A model generated the notes under the pieces. That model was given only the letters and a program-made list of their open reading frames with translations. It made no database searches and was not told the DNA's origin. Made by a program: the position numbers and the translations under genes. Shown here piece by piece: positions 1 through 8,827 of a DNA stretch of 64,000 bases. The DNA lies in NCBI GenBank assembly GCA_963762615.1, contig CAVXLG010000020.1, positions 1 through 64,000 of the forward strand. The letters are read 5' to 3'. Positions within the stretch are counted from its first letter, which is position 1. The number at the start of each line of letters is the position of its first letter. This DNA is from PALSA-505 sp963762615. Its GTDB lineage: Bacteria; Actinomycetota; Actinomycetes; Streptosporangiales; Streptosporangiaceae.

Positions 1-738
1 CTGGCCAGGCCCGACCGGACGCTGCGGCTGCTCGACAGCGCGCGGGTCACTGCCGGGCCAGAAGGCCATCGAGGCCTCCATCACCGATCTGGAGGCCATG
101 ACGAGGGCGTGCCGGGCGCGGACGCGGTCATCCACCTGGCCGCGCAGGCGGGCGAGGCGCCGTGGGGCCGCATCCTCAAAGTCAACATCCACGGGACCTA
201 CGTGGCGTTCGGAGGCGGCGCGCCAGGCAGGCGTGCCTGGATGATCTTCGCCTCGTCCGATCGCGTCGTCGGCTTCACCCCGAGGTCGCAATTTCCCGTC
301 CCGGACTACGCGTTCCCGGCCCCGGACACCTACTACGGGGTGTCCAAGGCGACCGGCGAGGCGCTGGCCTCGCTGTACCACGACCGGTACGGGATGGACG
401 CGATCTGCGTCCGCATCCTGAGCTGTCCGAGCGCCCGTACGACGCGCGGATGCTGTCCACCTGGCTGTCTCCCGATGACGCCGGCGGCTGTTCGAGGCGT
501 GCCTGACCACGCCGAGCCCGGGGTTCCGGGTCATCTACGGGGTGTCGGCCAACACAGGGGCGGATGGGTTTCGCTGGACGAGGCGCGGGCACTCGGCTAC
601 CAGCCCAAGGACGACGCGGAGGCCTACGCGGAGGAGGTTCTTGCCACTTACGGGGAGGCCGAGCCCGGTGACGCGCTCTTCGACTACCTCGGCGGCGAGT
701 TCACCTCGCACAGCCTCGACGTCGGTTACCCCACCTAG
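1..738 (+). pseudogene. Uronate dehydrogenase-like NAD-dependent epimerase/dehydratase, multiply frame-broken
   Basis: An extended-SDR protein resembling uronate dehydrogenases (hexuronate to aldarolactone, NAD-dependent). Recognisable blocks are the GADAVIHLAAQAGEAPW segment, MIFASSDRVVGF, the catalytic YYGVSKATGE (YxxxK) and a C-terminal stretch ending YLGGEF. The blocks lie in different frames: residues reading ASITDLEAMTRAC (frame 2) precede GADAVIHL (frame 1); EAARQAG is out of frame near 210-235; SERPYDARMLSTWLSP near 425-475 and FEACLTTPSPGF near 492-530 are each in other frames, before frame 1 resumes at 555. I count at least six small indels but no internal stop in the corrected reading. 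The N-terminal Rossmann start lies outside the window. It is either a young pseudogene or an indel-rich contig end. The aldehyde dehydrogenase that follows fits a uronate to 2-oxoglutarate pathway. Confidence 0.7.
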
Positions 739-775
739 GCCGTGTCCCGGCTCCTGCCCTGAAGGGTGCCTGCCG

Positions 776-2529
776 ATGATCCAGGGATATGACCCGCGTA
801 CCGGCTCGCCTGCTGGCCCGCCGGTGGCCGAGACCGCCGACGCCGAGGTCAACGCGACCGCCGCCGCGGCCGCCGCGGCGGCGGGCCGCTGGAGATGACC
901 GCGCCCGCGGCCCGCGCCGAGATCCTGACCGCCGTGGCCGCCGCGCTGGACGAGCGCTCGGCCGAACTGGCCGCGCTGGCCGACACCGAGACCGCGCTCG
1001 GCGCCGCCCGGCTGTCCGGCGAGGTGGCCCGCACCACCGGCCAGCTGCGCCTGTTCGCCGACGTACTGCGCGACGGCGGCTTCCTGGACGTGGCCGTGAC
1101 CGAGGCCGACGGCGCCGGTACGCCCGACCTGCGCCGGATCAGCCGGCCCGTCGGGCCGGTCGCGGTGTTCGCCGCGTCGAACTTCCCGTTCGCCTTCTCC
1201 GTGGCCGGCGGCGATACCGCGTCGGCGCTGGCCGCCGGGTGCCCGGTCGTGGTCAAGGCCCACGAGGGGCACCCGCGCACCTCGGTGCTGACCGGCGAGG
1301 TCGTCGCGGGGGCGCTGGCGGACGCCGGGGCGCCGGACGGCGTGTTCGGCATCGTGCACGGCGTGCAGGCCGGGGTCAGGCTGCTGCGCCATCCGACGAT
1401 CGCCGCCGCCGGCTTCACCGGGTCCGCGCGCGGCGGCCTGGCGCTGCAGCGGATCTGCGCCGAGCGGCCGGTGCCGATCCCGTTCTTCGGCGAGCTGGGA
1501 TCGGTGAACCCGGTCGTCATCCTGCCCGGGGCGGCCGCGTCCCGGGCCGAGGCCATCGCCTCGGGATACGCGGCCTCGCTGACCCTCGGCGTGGGCCAGT
1601 TCTGCACCAATCCCGGGCTGCTGTTCGTGCCCGAGGAGGCCGGCCTGCTCGACGCGATCTGCGGAGCCGTAGCCGCGTCCCGGGGCGGTCCCATGCTGTC
1701 GGAGCGGATCCACGACGGGTTCGAGGCCGGGACGCGCGAACTCGCGGCGTACGAGACGGTCAAGCCCCTGGCCACCGGGCAGCCGGGCGACGGGCCGTGG
1801 GCGGGGACGCCGCAGGTCTTCCACGTCGGCCTCGACGAGTTCGCCGCCGGGCTCCCCGGCCTGGCGGAGGAGCGGTTCGGCCCGGCCGGCCTGGTGATCA
1901 GCTATCCCGGCGTGGCCGAGCTGGCGGGGGTGCTGGCCCGGCTCGGCGGCAACCTGGCCGGCTGCATTCACCTGGACCACTCCGCGGCCGGCGACGTCGA
2001 GGCCGCGGAACTGGTGATCGGGGCGTTCGGCCATACCGTCGGCCGGGTCGTCTTCAACGGCTGGCCGACCGGGGTCGCCGTCGCCTGGGCGCAGCATCAC
2101 GGCGGCCCATGGCCCGCGACCACGGCGCCCGCCTTCACCTCGGTCGGTGCCGCGGCCATCAGGCGCTGGCTGGTCCCCGTCGTCTACCAGGACTGCCCGC
2201 CCATGCTGCTTCCCCCGGCCTGCGGCCGGGGTCACGCCCCCGGATGGAGGCTTAGCCCCGCCCTCGGCAGGACGCTCAGCCCCGCTCCCGGCTGGACGCT
2301 TAGCCCCGCCCTCGGCAGGACGCTCAGCCCCGCTCCCGGCTGGATGTTTAGCCCGTCCCGGCTGGACGCTCGGTCGGCACCGGCAGGCCACACCGCCCGG
2401 CACCGGAGGGCGGCTTATGGTGCCAACGGAACTCGCTCCGTACCCCCACGTGCGTCCGGTAGCGTCTCGTACACGCACGGCAGCCAGGGTCCGATCAGAA
2501 AGGGGCGCCGCCGTGGCGCGGACGGATGA
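776..2529 (+). CDS. Aldehyde dehydrogenase, 2-oxoglutarate-semialdehyde (2,5-dioxovalerate) type, frameshifted near 888
   Basis: An NADP-type aldehyde dehydrogenase of the KGSADH family, which oxidises 2,5-dioxovalerate to 2-oxoglutarate at the end of uronate/aldarate or pentose oxidation. The natural start is ATG 776 (MIQGYDPRTGSP), preceded by AAGGG, but that frame stops at 898. The rest is open from the internal ATG at 895, so one base is missing in the GC run at about 880-892. Visible motifs are FAASNFPFAFSVAGGDTA (cofactor and oxyanion region), FFGELGSVNPV (general-base Glu), GQFCTNPG (catalytic Cys) and the C-terminal TGVAV. Homology ends at about LLPP (2218). The frame then runs through a 24-bp tandem repeat to a stop at 2529; a TAG at 2253-2255 in another frame may be the original stop. 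Product identity is inferred from family and from the neighbouring uronate dehydrogenase-like gene. Confidence 0.8.
2246..2363. repeat. 24-bp minisatellite after the aldehyde dehydrogenase
   Basis: Five head-to-tail units of about 24 bp at 2246, 2270, 2294, 2318 and 2342 (the last is 22 bp), alternating between two variants that begin ggacgcttagccccgccctc and ggacgctcagccccgctccc, so the higher-order period is 48 bp. The first variant contains a TAG in one frame, near where the aldehyde dehydrogenase should end. A long minus-strand open frame across this area is only the reverse reading of the repeat. Confidence 0.9.
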
Positions 2530-3630
2530 GCAGGCCCGGCCGGCTGACGACCGGGACATCGCGAACCGGCACGGCGGAGGTGACCAGCTGCGGGTCCCGC
2601 ACCTGGCCGCTGACCGCCCGCGGCCCTGGTCACGCGAGGATCTCCAGCAGCGCCTCGAACGACTGCCGCCGGGGCATCCCAGTTCTCCCTACCACGCCGA
2701 CGGCTCCCGCAAGCCGCCGCCGCCCAGCCTGCGCGCCCTGGAGCTTCCCCCGCCGGACGCCCGCGAGCGCTCCCGGCCAGACCAGAGCGACGCCCCAGCA
2801 CCAGCCGTCGAACCCCTAACCGACGCCGAACACGCCGAGCACATCGGGCACATTCAAGAGCGGCTCACTGGGCTAATGCTCAAGGCATGTTAACGATCAA
2901 CCGTTATCTCGATTCAGCTGACAACCGGTGGGCCACCGAGCGCCAGGTTCTGCACCGCGAGCTGATCGACGAAATTTATTCACGAGCGGCGGCTGCTCCC
3001 TGCGACCGCAAGGCGATCATGGCGGGTGGACTGGGTGGTGCTGGCAAGACAACTATCCTGGAAGGACTCGCAGGCATCGATCGCTCGCAATACTTGACCA
3101 TAAACCCTGATGGCATCAAGGAAGAGCTAGCGGAACGCGGATTGATACCTGAGGTCGAAGGGTTGTCTCCTATGGAGGCGTCCGACCTTGTTCATGAGGA
3201 GTCGTCGTACATCGCTAAACGCCTTGCTCGACGAGCTATGGACGATGGCAAGAACATCATCTGGGACATCACCATGTCAAGCAGAGAATCGTGTCAAGAT
3301 CGGCTCGACGCGCTAGATAGGGCGGGCTATGTTTCCATTGGAATCTTTGTAGATATTCCGGTCGAGGAGAGCATGCGCCGGGCGGATGGGCGACACCGTG
3401 AGGGAAACGAGGACTACCGCAGAGGAATCGGCCTAGGAGGCAGGTACGTGCAGCCCGAGGTCATTCTCTCCCAGGCGGACCCGGAGTGGGGGAGCGTGAA
3501 TCGCCGCGCTTTCGAGGAGGTCAAGGGCAGGTTCAGCGCCTGGGATATGTTTGACAACTCCGTGCACGGCCGTGAGCCGGTACTCGTCGCATCCAGCAGC
3601 AAGAGGCAGGACTTCAGGGAGGAAGCGTGA
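2513..3630 (+). CDS. Zeta-toxin-like P-loop kinase, split by a -1 frameshift near 2868
   Basis: A P-loop kinase of the actinobacterial zeta-toxin-like family (PezT/zeta enzymes phosphorylate UDP-sugars; the activity here is inferred). The first part starts at GTG 2513 and carries an N-terminal region with PRPWSREDLQQRLERLPPGH and PLTDAEHAEHIGHIQERL, and stops at 2893. The second part is open in frame 1 from before ATG 2887 and holds GGLGGAGKTT (Walker A), LTINPDGIKEELAERG, SPMEASDLVHEES, NIIWDITMSS (Walker B-like) and GLGGRYVQPEV. In relatives I remember, both parts form one protein of about 390 residues, so an indel near 2863-2872 is likely. Two genes overlapping by 7 nt (ATGTTAA) is the alternative. 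From about 2880 base composition is clearly less GC-rich than the flanks, suggesting acquisition. GTGA-coupled to the next gene. Confidence 0.75.
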
Positions 3631-3935
3631 GTCATACGTTCCGCCGGAATGAGGTCACCGAGCTCATAGGCCGGTACAAGGCGGGCGAGGTGACCCTCGC
3701 TGAGCTCGTTCAGAACTTCCGGACCCGTCGATGGCCGCGCACCGACCCACCGAAGCCCATGACTTATCCAGAATTGGCTGCGCGGGCTGAACAGGATCCC
3801 GAGACGGACGTGCCAGATTCGTTTGATGACGTTGAAGCGGCCTTCTTCCGGCACGATTTGTCGGTCGAGGAGTACAACACGCTGAGAGCGGCGATGGCGG
3901 AGGCTCTCCAGGCCGAAGATCGCGGCGAGTTGTAG
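3627..3935 (+). CDS. Small acidic partner of the zeta-like kinase, possible antitoxin
   Basis: 102 residues starting at GTG 3627, which overlaps the upstream TGA (GTGA); GGGAGG at 3617-3622 decides the start. It begins MSHTFRRNEVTELIGRYKAG, has an RRWPRTDPPKP turn, and ends in an acidic helical tail (SFDDVEAAFFRHDLSVEEYN). No catalytic motif or membrane segment. I recall similar small genes behind zeta-like kinases in other actinomycetes, so an antitoxin or chaperone role is plausible but not shown: it lacks the three-helix epsilon-antitoxin signature. The coupling means it is made only when the kinase is translated, the reverse of the usual antitoxin-first order. Confidence 0.65.
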   Translation: MSHTFRRNEVTELIGRYKAGEVTLAELVQNFRTRRWPRTDPPKPMTYPELAARAEQDPETDVPDSFDDVEAAFFRHDLSVEEYNTLRAAMAEALQAEDRGEL

Positions 3936-3965
3936 GCTCCTGCGCGCAGCGGGAGGAGCTGATCC

Positions 3966-5642
3966 ATGTATGAAGGCCGGATGCGCCGGTCGCGGCGGCG
4001 ACGGTCGGTCATCGCCGTGGTCGTGGCTGTCCTGGTCCTGGCGCTCGGCGCGCTCGTGGGCAACTACCTGCTGCGGCGCACCATCGGGAGCCCGAGCCTG
4101 ACCGCGGCCAGCTACCTGGCCGCCTGGCAGCGGGGTTCCTATGCCGCCATGGACAAGGTGAGCGTGAACGTCCCGCGTTCCGGGCTGGCCGGCCCGCTGA
4201 AGCAGGCCTCGGCCGAACTCGGCATCCGGCGCATCCGCCTGTCGCGGGGCCGGGTGACTACGGCCGGCGGGTCGGCCCAGGCGAACTTCACGGCGACCGC
4301 CACGCTCGCCAGCGGTCACATCTGGACCTACCAGGGCCGGCTCCGCCTGGTCGACCAGAACCGCCACTGGTGGGTGAGCTGGAGCCCGGCCGCGATCTAC
4401 CCCGGGCTGCGTCCGGGCGAGCGGTTCGTGCTCCGCACCGCGTGGCCGGCCCGGGCGGCCGTGCTCGCGGCCGACGGTACCGCGCTGAGCTCACCCGCGG
4501 TGATCGCGGAATCCGGCTCCATCTCGCTGCTGACCGGCGACGTGGTCGCAGCCACCAAGGCCCAGGCGAGGAAACTGGGCGCCCCGTACCGGGCCGGCGA
4601 CCAGATCGGCCAGGGCGGGATCGAGCAGGCCTACCAGCATCAGCTGGCCGGCCGGCCGTCGCTGACCATCCGGATCGAGGGTCCCGGCCACCGGGTCGAC
4701 GTCACGGCGGCCCGGTTCCCGGCGGTACCCGGAAAGCCCGTGCACACGAGCATCGACCTGCACGACCAGCTGGCCGCGTCCCGGGCCGTCTCGTCCGCGG
4801 CCACGGCCAAGCCCGTCGACGTCGTGGCGATCCAGCCGTCCACGGGCCGGGTGCTGGCCGTGGTCGAGCGGCCCGGCGGGTTCGACCGCGCCCTGGAAGG
4901 GATCTTCCCCCCGGGATCGACATTCAAGATCGTGACAGCCTCGGCCCTCGCGGCGAAGGGGATGCGCCCGTCCAGCGCTGTGCGGTGCCCGAGCCAGGTG
5001 ACGATCGGGGGCAGGACGTTCCACAACGACAACAACGAGCAGTTCGGCGCGACCACGCTGCGGACCGCCTTCGCGGCGTCCTGCAACTCCACGTTCGCCC
5101 TGCTCGCCTCGCAGCGGCTGGACGGACCCGCGCTCGCGTCGATGGCGGCCGCGTTCGGCTTCAATGCCCGGCCTTCGCTGGGCATCCCGGCCGTGCTCGG
5201 CCGGTTCACTTCCCCGCATGCGCCGGTCGATCTGGCGGCCGACGCCTTCGGCCAGGGAACCGACCTGGTCAACCCGCTCAGTCAGGCCAGCGTCGTGGCT
5301 GCGGTCGAGGACGGCACCTGGCGGCCGCCGCTGCTGGTCACCAGCCCTGCGCCGCCGCAGGCCGCTCGGCCGCGCCAGCTCCCGGCCACGATCCTGGACA
5401 CGCTGCGCCCGATGATGAAGGCGGTCGTCACCATCGGCACGGCAGCCGGGGTCGGCTTCCCGCCGGGGGTCTACGGGAAGACCGGGACGGCTGAGTACGG
5501 CTCGGGTGTCAACCCGCCCGCGCACGGGTGGTTCATCGGCTACCGGGGGGATCTGGCCTTCGCGGTGCTGGTCGAGGGCGGGGGCACCGGAGCCGACAGC
5601 GCGGGCCCGATCGCCGACGCGTTCCTGCGCAGGCTGTCGTAG
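3966..5642 (+). CDS. Penicillin-binding protein (class B-like transpeptidase with MecA/NTF2-like N-terminus)
   Basis: A 558-residue D,D-transpeptidase that cross-links peptidoglycan outside the membrane. Residues 16-38 are a signal anchor; about 40-160 match the NTF2-like MecA N-terminal domain (SLTAASYLAAWQRGSY); a dimerisation region follows. The penicilloyl-serine module has SxxK at Ser318-Lys321 (PGSTFK), SxN at Ser372-Asn374 (SCN) and KTG at 505-507 (GKTGTAEYG). All three motifs are intact, so it should be active. ATG 3966 is preceded by GGGAGGAG. It stands alone, with its stop codon merging into a 17-bp tandem repeat. MecA-like N-domains occur both in beta-lactam-insensitive PBPs and in ordinary actinobacterial PBPs; resistance cannot be inferred. 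Confidence 0.92.
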   Translation: MYEGRMRRSRRRRSVIAVVVAVLVLALGALVGNYLLRRTIGSPSLTAASYLAAWQRGSYAAMDKVSVNVPRSGLAGPLKQASAELGIRRIRLSRGRVTTAGGSAQANFTATATLASGHIWTYQGRLRLVDQNRHWWVSWSPAAIYPGLRPGERFVLRTAWPARAAVLAADGTALSSPAVIAESGSISLLTGDVVAATKAQARKLGAPYRAGDQIGQGGIEQAYQHQLAGRPSLTIRIEGPGHRVDVTAARFPAVPGKPVHTSIDLHDQLAASRAVSSAATAKPVDVVAIQPSTGRVLAVVERPGGFDRALEGIFPPGSTFKIVTASALAAKGMRPSSAVRCPSQVTIGGRTFHNDNNEQFGATTLRTAFAASCNSTFALLASQRLDGPALASMAAAFGFNARPSLGIPAVLGRFTSPHAPVDLAADAFGQGTDLVNPLSQASVVAAVEDGTWRPPLLVTSPAPPQAARPRQLPATILDTLRPMMKAVVTIGTAAGVGFPPGVYGKTGTAEYGSGVNPPAHGWFIGYRGDLAFAVLVEGGGTGADSAGPIADAFLRRLS

Positions 5643-5709
5643 CCGGCGCCGCACTCCGGCCGGCGCCGCACTCCAGCCAACGCCGTACTCCGGCCGGTAC
5701 CGAACCGCG
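5642..5709. repeat. 17-bp minisatellite starting on the PBP stop codon
   Basis: Four 17-bp copies beginning at 5642, 5659, 5676 and 5693, consensus gccggcgccgcactccg, diverging towards the right. The first copy starts on the last base of the TAG stop (5640-5642). Degenerate GCCGGC-rich sequence continues to the end of the sigma-factor gene. Confidence 0.85.
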
Positions 5710-5792
5710 GTCGGGGTGCCGGCCGGTAGAGGCTATGCCACGGCCGGCGCCGTAAAGCGGACGGCGCGAACGCCGGCCGTGGCGCCGGGCCG

Positions 5793-7007
5793 CTAAAGAC
5801 TATTTCGCCGGCTTTCGAGGAAAGCCCGCTCGGCGCTGTTGGCGGTCCGGGCTATGGCCGCGTCATAGGCGGCGGCCGCGTCCTCCGGCCGGCCCAGCCT
5901 GCGCAGCAGGTCGGCCCGGGTCGCGTGGAACAGGTAATAGCCGTCGAGGCTGAGCTGGTCAGCGAGTTCGAGCGCGGCGGCCGGCCCGTGCACCTCGGCG
6001 ACGGCCACGCACCGGTTGAGGGCCACCACGGGTGTCGGCAGCACGGTGATCAGCTGGTCATACAGCGCGAGGATCTGCCCCCAGTCGGTCTGCGCGGCGG
6101 TGGTCGCGTCGCTGTGCACGGCGTTGATCGCGGCCTGCAGCTGGTAGAGCCCGGGACGGTTGCGGCGCAGGCAAGCCCGGACGAGTTCCTGGCCCTCGGC
6201 GATCATCGTCTGGTCCCAGAGGCTCCGGTCCTGGTCGGGGAGCAGGACGAGCGAGCCGCTGGGTGTGGTCCGCGCCTGGTGCCGCGCCCAGATCAGCAGC
6301 AGCTGGGCGAGCAGGCCGGCCGCCTCAGGCTCGTCCGGCATCAGCTCGGCCAGCAATCTGGCCAGCCGGATAGCCTCGGCGCACAGCTCGGACCGGATCA
6401 GGCTGTCGCCGGCCGAGGCGGTATATCCCTCGTTGAAGACGAGGTAGATGACCGCGAGCACCAGCGGGAGCCGGTCGGGCAGTTGGGCGTCGCGCGGTAC
6501 CCGGTAGGGGATGCCGGCGGCGCGGATCTTCCGCTTGGCCCGGACCAGGCGCTGCGCGATCGTCGCCTCGGGCAGCAGGAAGGCGCGGGCGATCTCCGCC
6601 GTCTGCAGCCCGGCGATCAGCCGCAGCGTGAGAGCGATCTGGGCCTCGGGCGCCAGGGCGGGATGACAGCAGGTGAAGATCAGCCGGAGACGGTCGTCGC
6701 GCACCGGTCCCACCTCCGGTGGCCCGTCGCTGGCGTGCAGCAGCACGGCCTGCGTCTCCCGGCCGAAACGGGACGACTCGCGCCGCAGCCGGTCCAGCGC
6801 CTTGTTGCGTGCCGTGGTGACGATCCAGCCGCCGGGATTGGGCGGCACGCCGTCGTCCGGCCAGCGCTCGGCGGCCACGGCGAAGGCGTCCTGGACCGCC
6901 TCTTCGGCGAGGTCGATGTCGCCGAAGAGGCGGACCAGGGTGGCCACCGCACGTCCTGAGCTCTCCCGGTAGGTCCGCTCGACGGCGGCCGCGTCCGCAC
7001 CCGGCAC
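5793..7007 (-). CDS. ECF RNA polymerase sigma factor, ECF42 type, with C-terminal TPR-like extension
   Basis: 404 residues. Region 2 is visible as GDIDLAEEAVQDAFAVAAERW and NPGGWIVTTARNKALDRLRR, region 4 as LRLIAGLQTAEIARAFLLPE followed by RLVRAKRKIR. The remaining ~220 residues form the helical extension of ECF42 sigma factors, with a final TPR-like helix pair (LLRRLGRPEDAAAAYDAAI). ECF42 factors lack a classical anti-sigma factor and sit next to DGPF/YCII proteins, exactly as here: the YCII gene lies immediately upstream with a 3-nt gap. Start GTG 7007. A candidate autoregulated promoter lies ahead of the YCII gene. Confidence 0.9.
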   Translation of the reverse strand: MPGADAAAVERTYRESSGRAVATLVRLFGDIDLAEEAVQDAFAVAAERWPDDGVPPNPGGWIVTTARNKALDRLRRESSRFGRETQAVLLHASDGPPEVGPVRDDRLRLIFTCCHPALAPEAQIALTLRLIAGLQTAEIARAFLLPEATIAQRLVRAKRKIRAAGIPYRVPRDAQLPDRLPLVLAVIYLVFNEGYTASAGDSLIRSELCAEAIRLARLLAELMPDEPEAAGLLAQLLLIWARHQARTTPSGSLVLLPDQDRSLWDQTMIAEGQELVRACLRRNRPGLYQLQAAINAVHSDATTAAQTDWGQILALYDQLITVLPTPVVALNRCVAVAEVHGPAAALELADQLSLDGYYLFHATRADLLRRLGRPEDAAAAYDAAIARTANSAERAFLESRRNSL

Positions 7008-7010
7008 TCG

Positions 7011-7367
7011 CTATGCCTCCGGCTCCTCCTGAAATGGCCGGACCTCGACCGGCGCGCCGCAGGCGGCAGCCCCCTTGGCCGCCCAGTCGAGGGCGCCGTC
7101 CAGGTCGGCGGCCTTGATCACCCAGAAGCCGCCCATCTGCTCCTTGGTCTCGGTGTACGGCCCGTCGGTGGTGACGACCTTGCCGTCCTGGGCGCGAACG
7201 ACAGTGGCCGTGGACGGCGGGTGCAGGCCGCCGGCGAACACCCAGGCCCCAGACGACTGGAGTTCATCGTTGAACGCGCCGACCGCGTCGTAGGTCGGCT
7301 GCATCTCCTCTTCCGAGGGGGGGAGATGCGCGTAGTCCACCTGGACGGCCAGCAGGTACTGCTTCAT
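7011..7367 (-). CDS. YCII/DGPF-family protein, ECF42 partner
   Basis: 118 residues of the YCII-related fold: MKQYLLAVQVDY, then TTDGPYTETKEQMGGFWVIKAADLDGALDWA, which carries the family's DGP(F/Y) motif. ATG 7367 follows a good AAGGGAG. It is the first gene of a two-gene operon with the ECF42 sigma factor, which starts 3 nt after its stop. DGPF proteins are conserved companions of ECF42 and are thought to take part in signalling or in the response; the molecular activity is unknown. Confidence 0.9.
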   Translation of the reverse strand: MKQYLLAVQVDYAHLPPSEEEMQPTYDAVGAFNDELQSSGAWVFAGGLHPPSTATVVRAQDGKVVTTDGPYTETKEQMGGFWVIKAADLDGALDWAAKGAAACGAPVEVRPFQEEPEA

Positions 7368-7415
7368 GTCGGTCTCCCTTCATCCGGGCTGGCACCGTGC
7401 CTGCCCTTCATCCCT

Positions 7416-7444
7416 GTCACGAACGGGAACCGCCGAAATCGACA
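7416..7444 (-). promoter_or_regulatory. Candidate ECF42-type promoter for the YCII-sigma operon
   Basis: On the minus strand TGTCGA (7444-7439) is followed after 16 nt by TCGTGAC (7422-7416), about 50 nt ahead of the YCII start. TGTCGA is, from memory, the -35 element reported for ECF42 target promoters, so this fits autoregulation. It overlaps the 5' region of the divergent aminotransferase. Confidence 0.5.
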
Positions 7445-7465
7445 CCCGACAGGAAGATATCCGTC

Positions 7466-8827
7466 ATGCGGCAGACTGGGCGCATGACCGATCTACTTGC
7501 CCGGCACCGCGCCGTCATTCCCAACTGGGTAGCGCTCTACTACGATCACCCGCTCGAGATCACGAGCGGCAAGGGCTGCCGCGTCACCGACGCCGACGGG
7601 CGCAGCTATCTCGACTTCTTCGGCGGCATCCTCACCAACATGCTCGGCTATGACGTACCCGAAATCCGGGAGGCGGTCGAGCGCCAGCTGGCCACCGGCG
7701 TGGTGCACACCTCCACCCTCTACCTGATCCGCCAGCAGGTAGAGCTGGCCGAGAAGATCGCCCGGCTGTCCGGGATCCCGGACGCCAAGGTCTTCTTCGT
7801 GAACTCGGGCACCGAGGCGAACGAGACCGCGCTGCTGCTGGCCACCGTCGCGCGCGGATCGAACCAGGTGCTCGCGCTGCGCAACAGCTATCACGGCCGC
7901 TCGTTCGGGGCCGTCGCCATCACCGGCAACGGTGCGTGGAAGAGCTCCGGGCTGTCTCCCGTCAGCGTCCACTACCTGCACGGCACGGACCGCCACCTGC
8001 CGGCCTTCGCCGGCCTGTCGGACGAGCAGTACACCCAAGCCGCCGTGGCCGACCTGCGGCACGTGCTCGCCACCGCCACCGCGGGCGACGTGGCCTGCCT
8101 CATCGCCGAGCCGGTCCAGGGCGTCGGCGGGTTCACGATGCCGCCCGACGGGCTGTTCGCCGCCTACAAGGAAGTGCTCGACGAGCGGGGCATCCTGTTC
8201 ATCTCCGACGAGGTGCAGACCGGGTGGGGCCGGACCGGCGAGCATTTCTGGGGCATCGGCGCGCACGGCGTGATCCCGGACATGATGACCTTCGCCAAGG
8301 GAGCGGGCAACGGGTTCGCGATCGGCGGCGTGATCGCCCGCGCCGACCTGATGGACGGGCTGCGGGGGAACGGCATCTCCACCTTCGGCGGCAACCCGGT
8401 GGCCACGGCCGCGGCGAACGCCACGCTTGACTACGTGCTCTCTCACGACCTGCAGGCCCGGGCGGCCGCGCTGGGCCGGATGATCATCGGCGGCCTGCGC
8501 GAGGCCGCCGCCCCGCTCCCGGCGGTCGGCGAGGTCAGGGGCAAGGGCCTGATGTTCGCCGTCGACATGATCGACCCGGACACCCGCCGGCCCAGCCCGG
8601 CGCTGGCCACCGGGCTACTGGAGGAGGCCAGGGAACGCGGGCTGCTGATCGGCAAGGGCGGGCTGTACGGGCACACGCTTCGGATGGCCCCGCCGCTCAC
8701 CCTGACCGATGCTGAGGCCAAGGAGGGCCTGGCCATCCTCACCGACGCGCTGCGCGCGGTCAGCGAGCGGGCCGCGGCCGCCCGGTCCGCCGCAGCCACC
8801 GCGGCCACCCAGGAGGCGTCGCGATGA
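7466..8827 (+). CDS. Class III aminotransferase (beta-alanine/3-aminoisobutyrate or alanine-glyoxylate type)
   Basis: A PLP-dependent class III aminotransferase of about 447 residues. It shows FFVNSGTEANETALLLA, the SYHGRSFG block, a SDEVQTGWGRTGEHFW block and TFAKGAGNG with the Schiff-base Lys (residue 272 from ATG 7484). ATG 7466 has AGGAAG 9 nt upstream; ATG 7484 (MTDLLARH) matches relatives better but has no clear RBS, so the start is open. It overlaps mmsA by 4 nt (ATGA), which argues for a shared pathway: transamination of beta-alanine or 3-aminoisobutyrate to a semialdehyde which the next enzyme converts to an acyl-CoA. A C-terminal Ala/Ser-rich tail of about 25 residues is unusual. 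Confidence 0.88.
   Translation: MRQTGRMTDLLARHRAVIPNWVALYYDHPLEITSGKGCRVTDADGRSYLDFFGGILTNMLGYDVPEIREAVERQLATGVVHTSTLYLIRQQVELAEKIARLSGIPDAKVFFVNSGTEANETALLLATVARGSNQVLALRNSYHGRSFGAVAITGNGAWKSSGLSPVSVHYLHGTDRHLPAFAGLSDEQYTQAAVADLRHVLATATAGDVACLIAEPVQGVGGFTMPPDGLFAAYKEVLDERGILFISDEVQTGWGRTGEHFWGIGAHGVIPDMMTFAKGAGNGFAIGGVIARADLMDGLRGNGISTFGGNPVATAAANATLDYVLSHDLQARAAALGRMIIGGLREAAAPLPAVGEVRGKGLMFAVDMIDPDTRRPSPALATGLLEEARERGLLIGKGGLYGHTLRMAPPLTLTDAEAKEGLAILTDALRAVSERAAAARSAAATAATQEASR

Noticed and set aside
535..2559. Very long minus-strand open frame (674 codons) across the aldehyde dehydrogenase
   Set aside because: It is the GC-rich shadow of the plus-strand gene. Its sequence is Gly/Arg/Pro/Ala-rich, and the repeat part is only the reverse reading of the 24-bp minisatellite.
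2863..2893. Programmed -1 frameshift in the zeta-like kinase gene
   Set aside because: No slippery heptamer (X XXY YYZ) followed by a stable stem is visible at the junction; an indel is simpler given the many others in the window.
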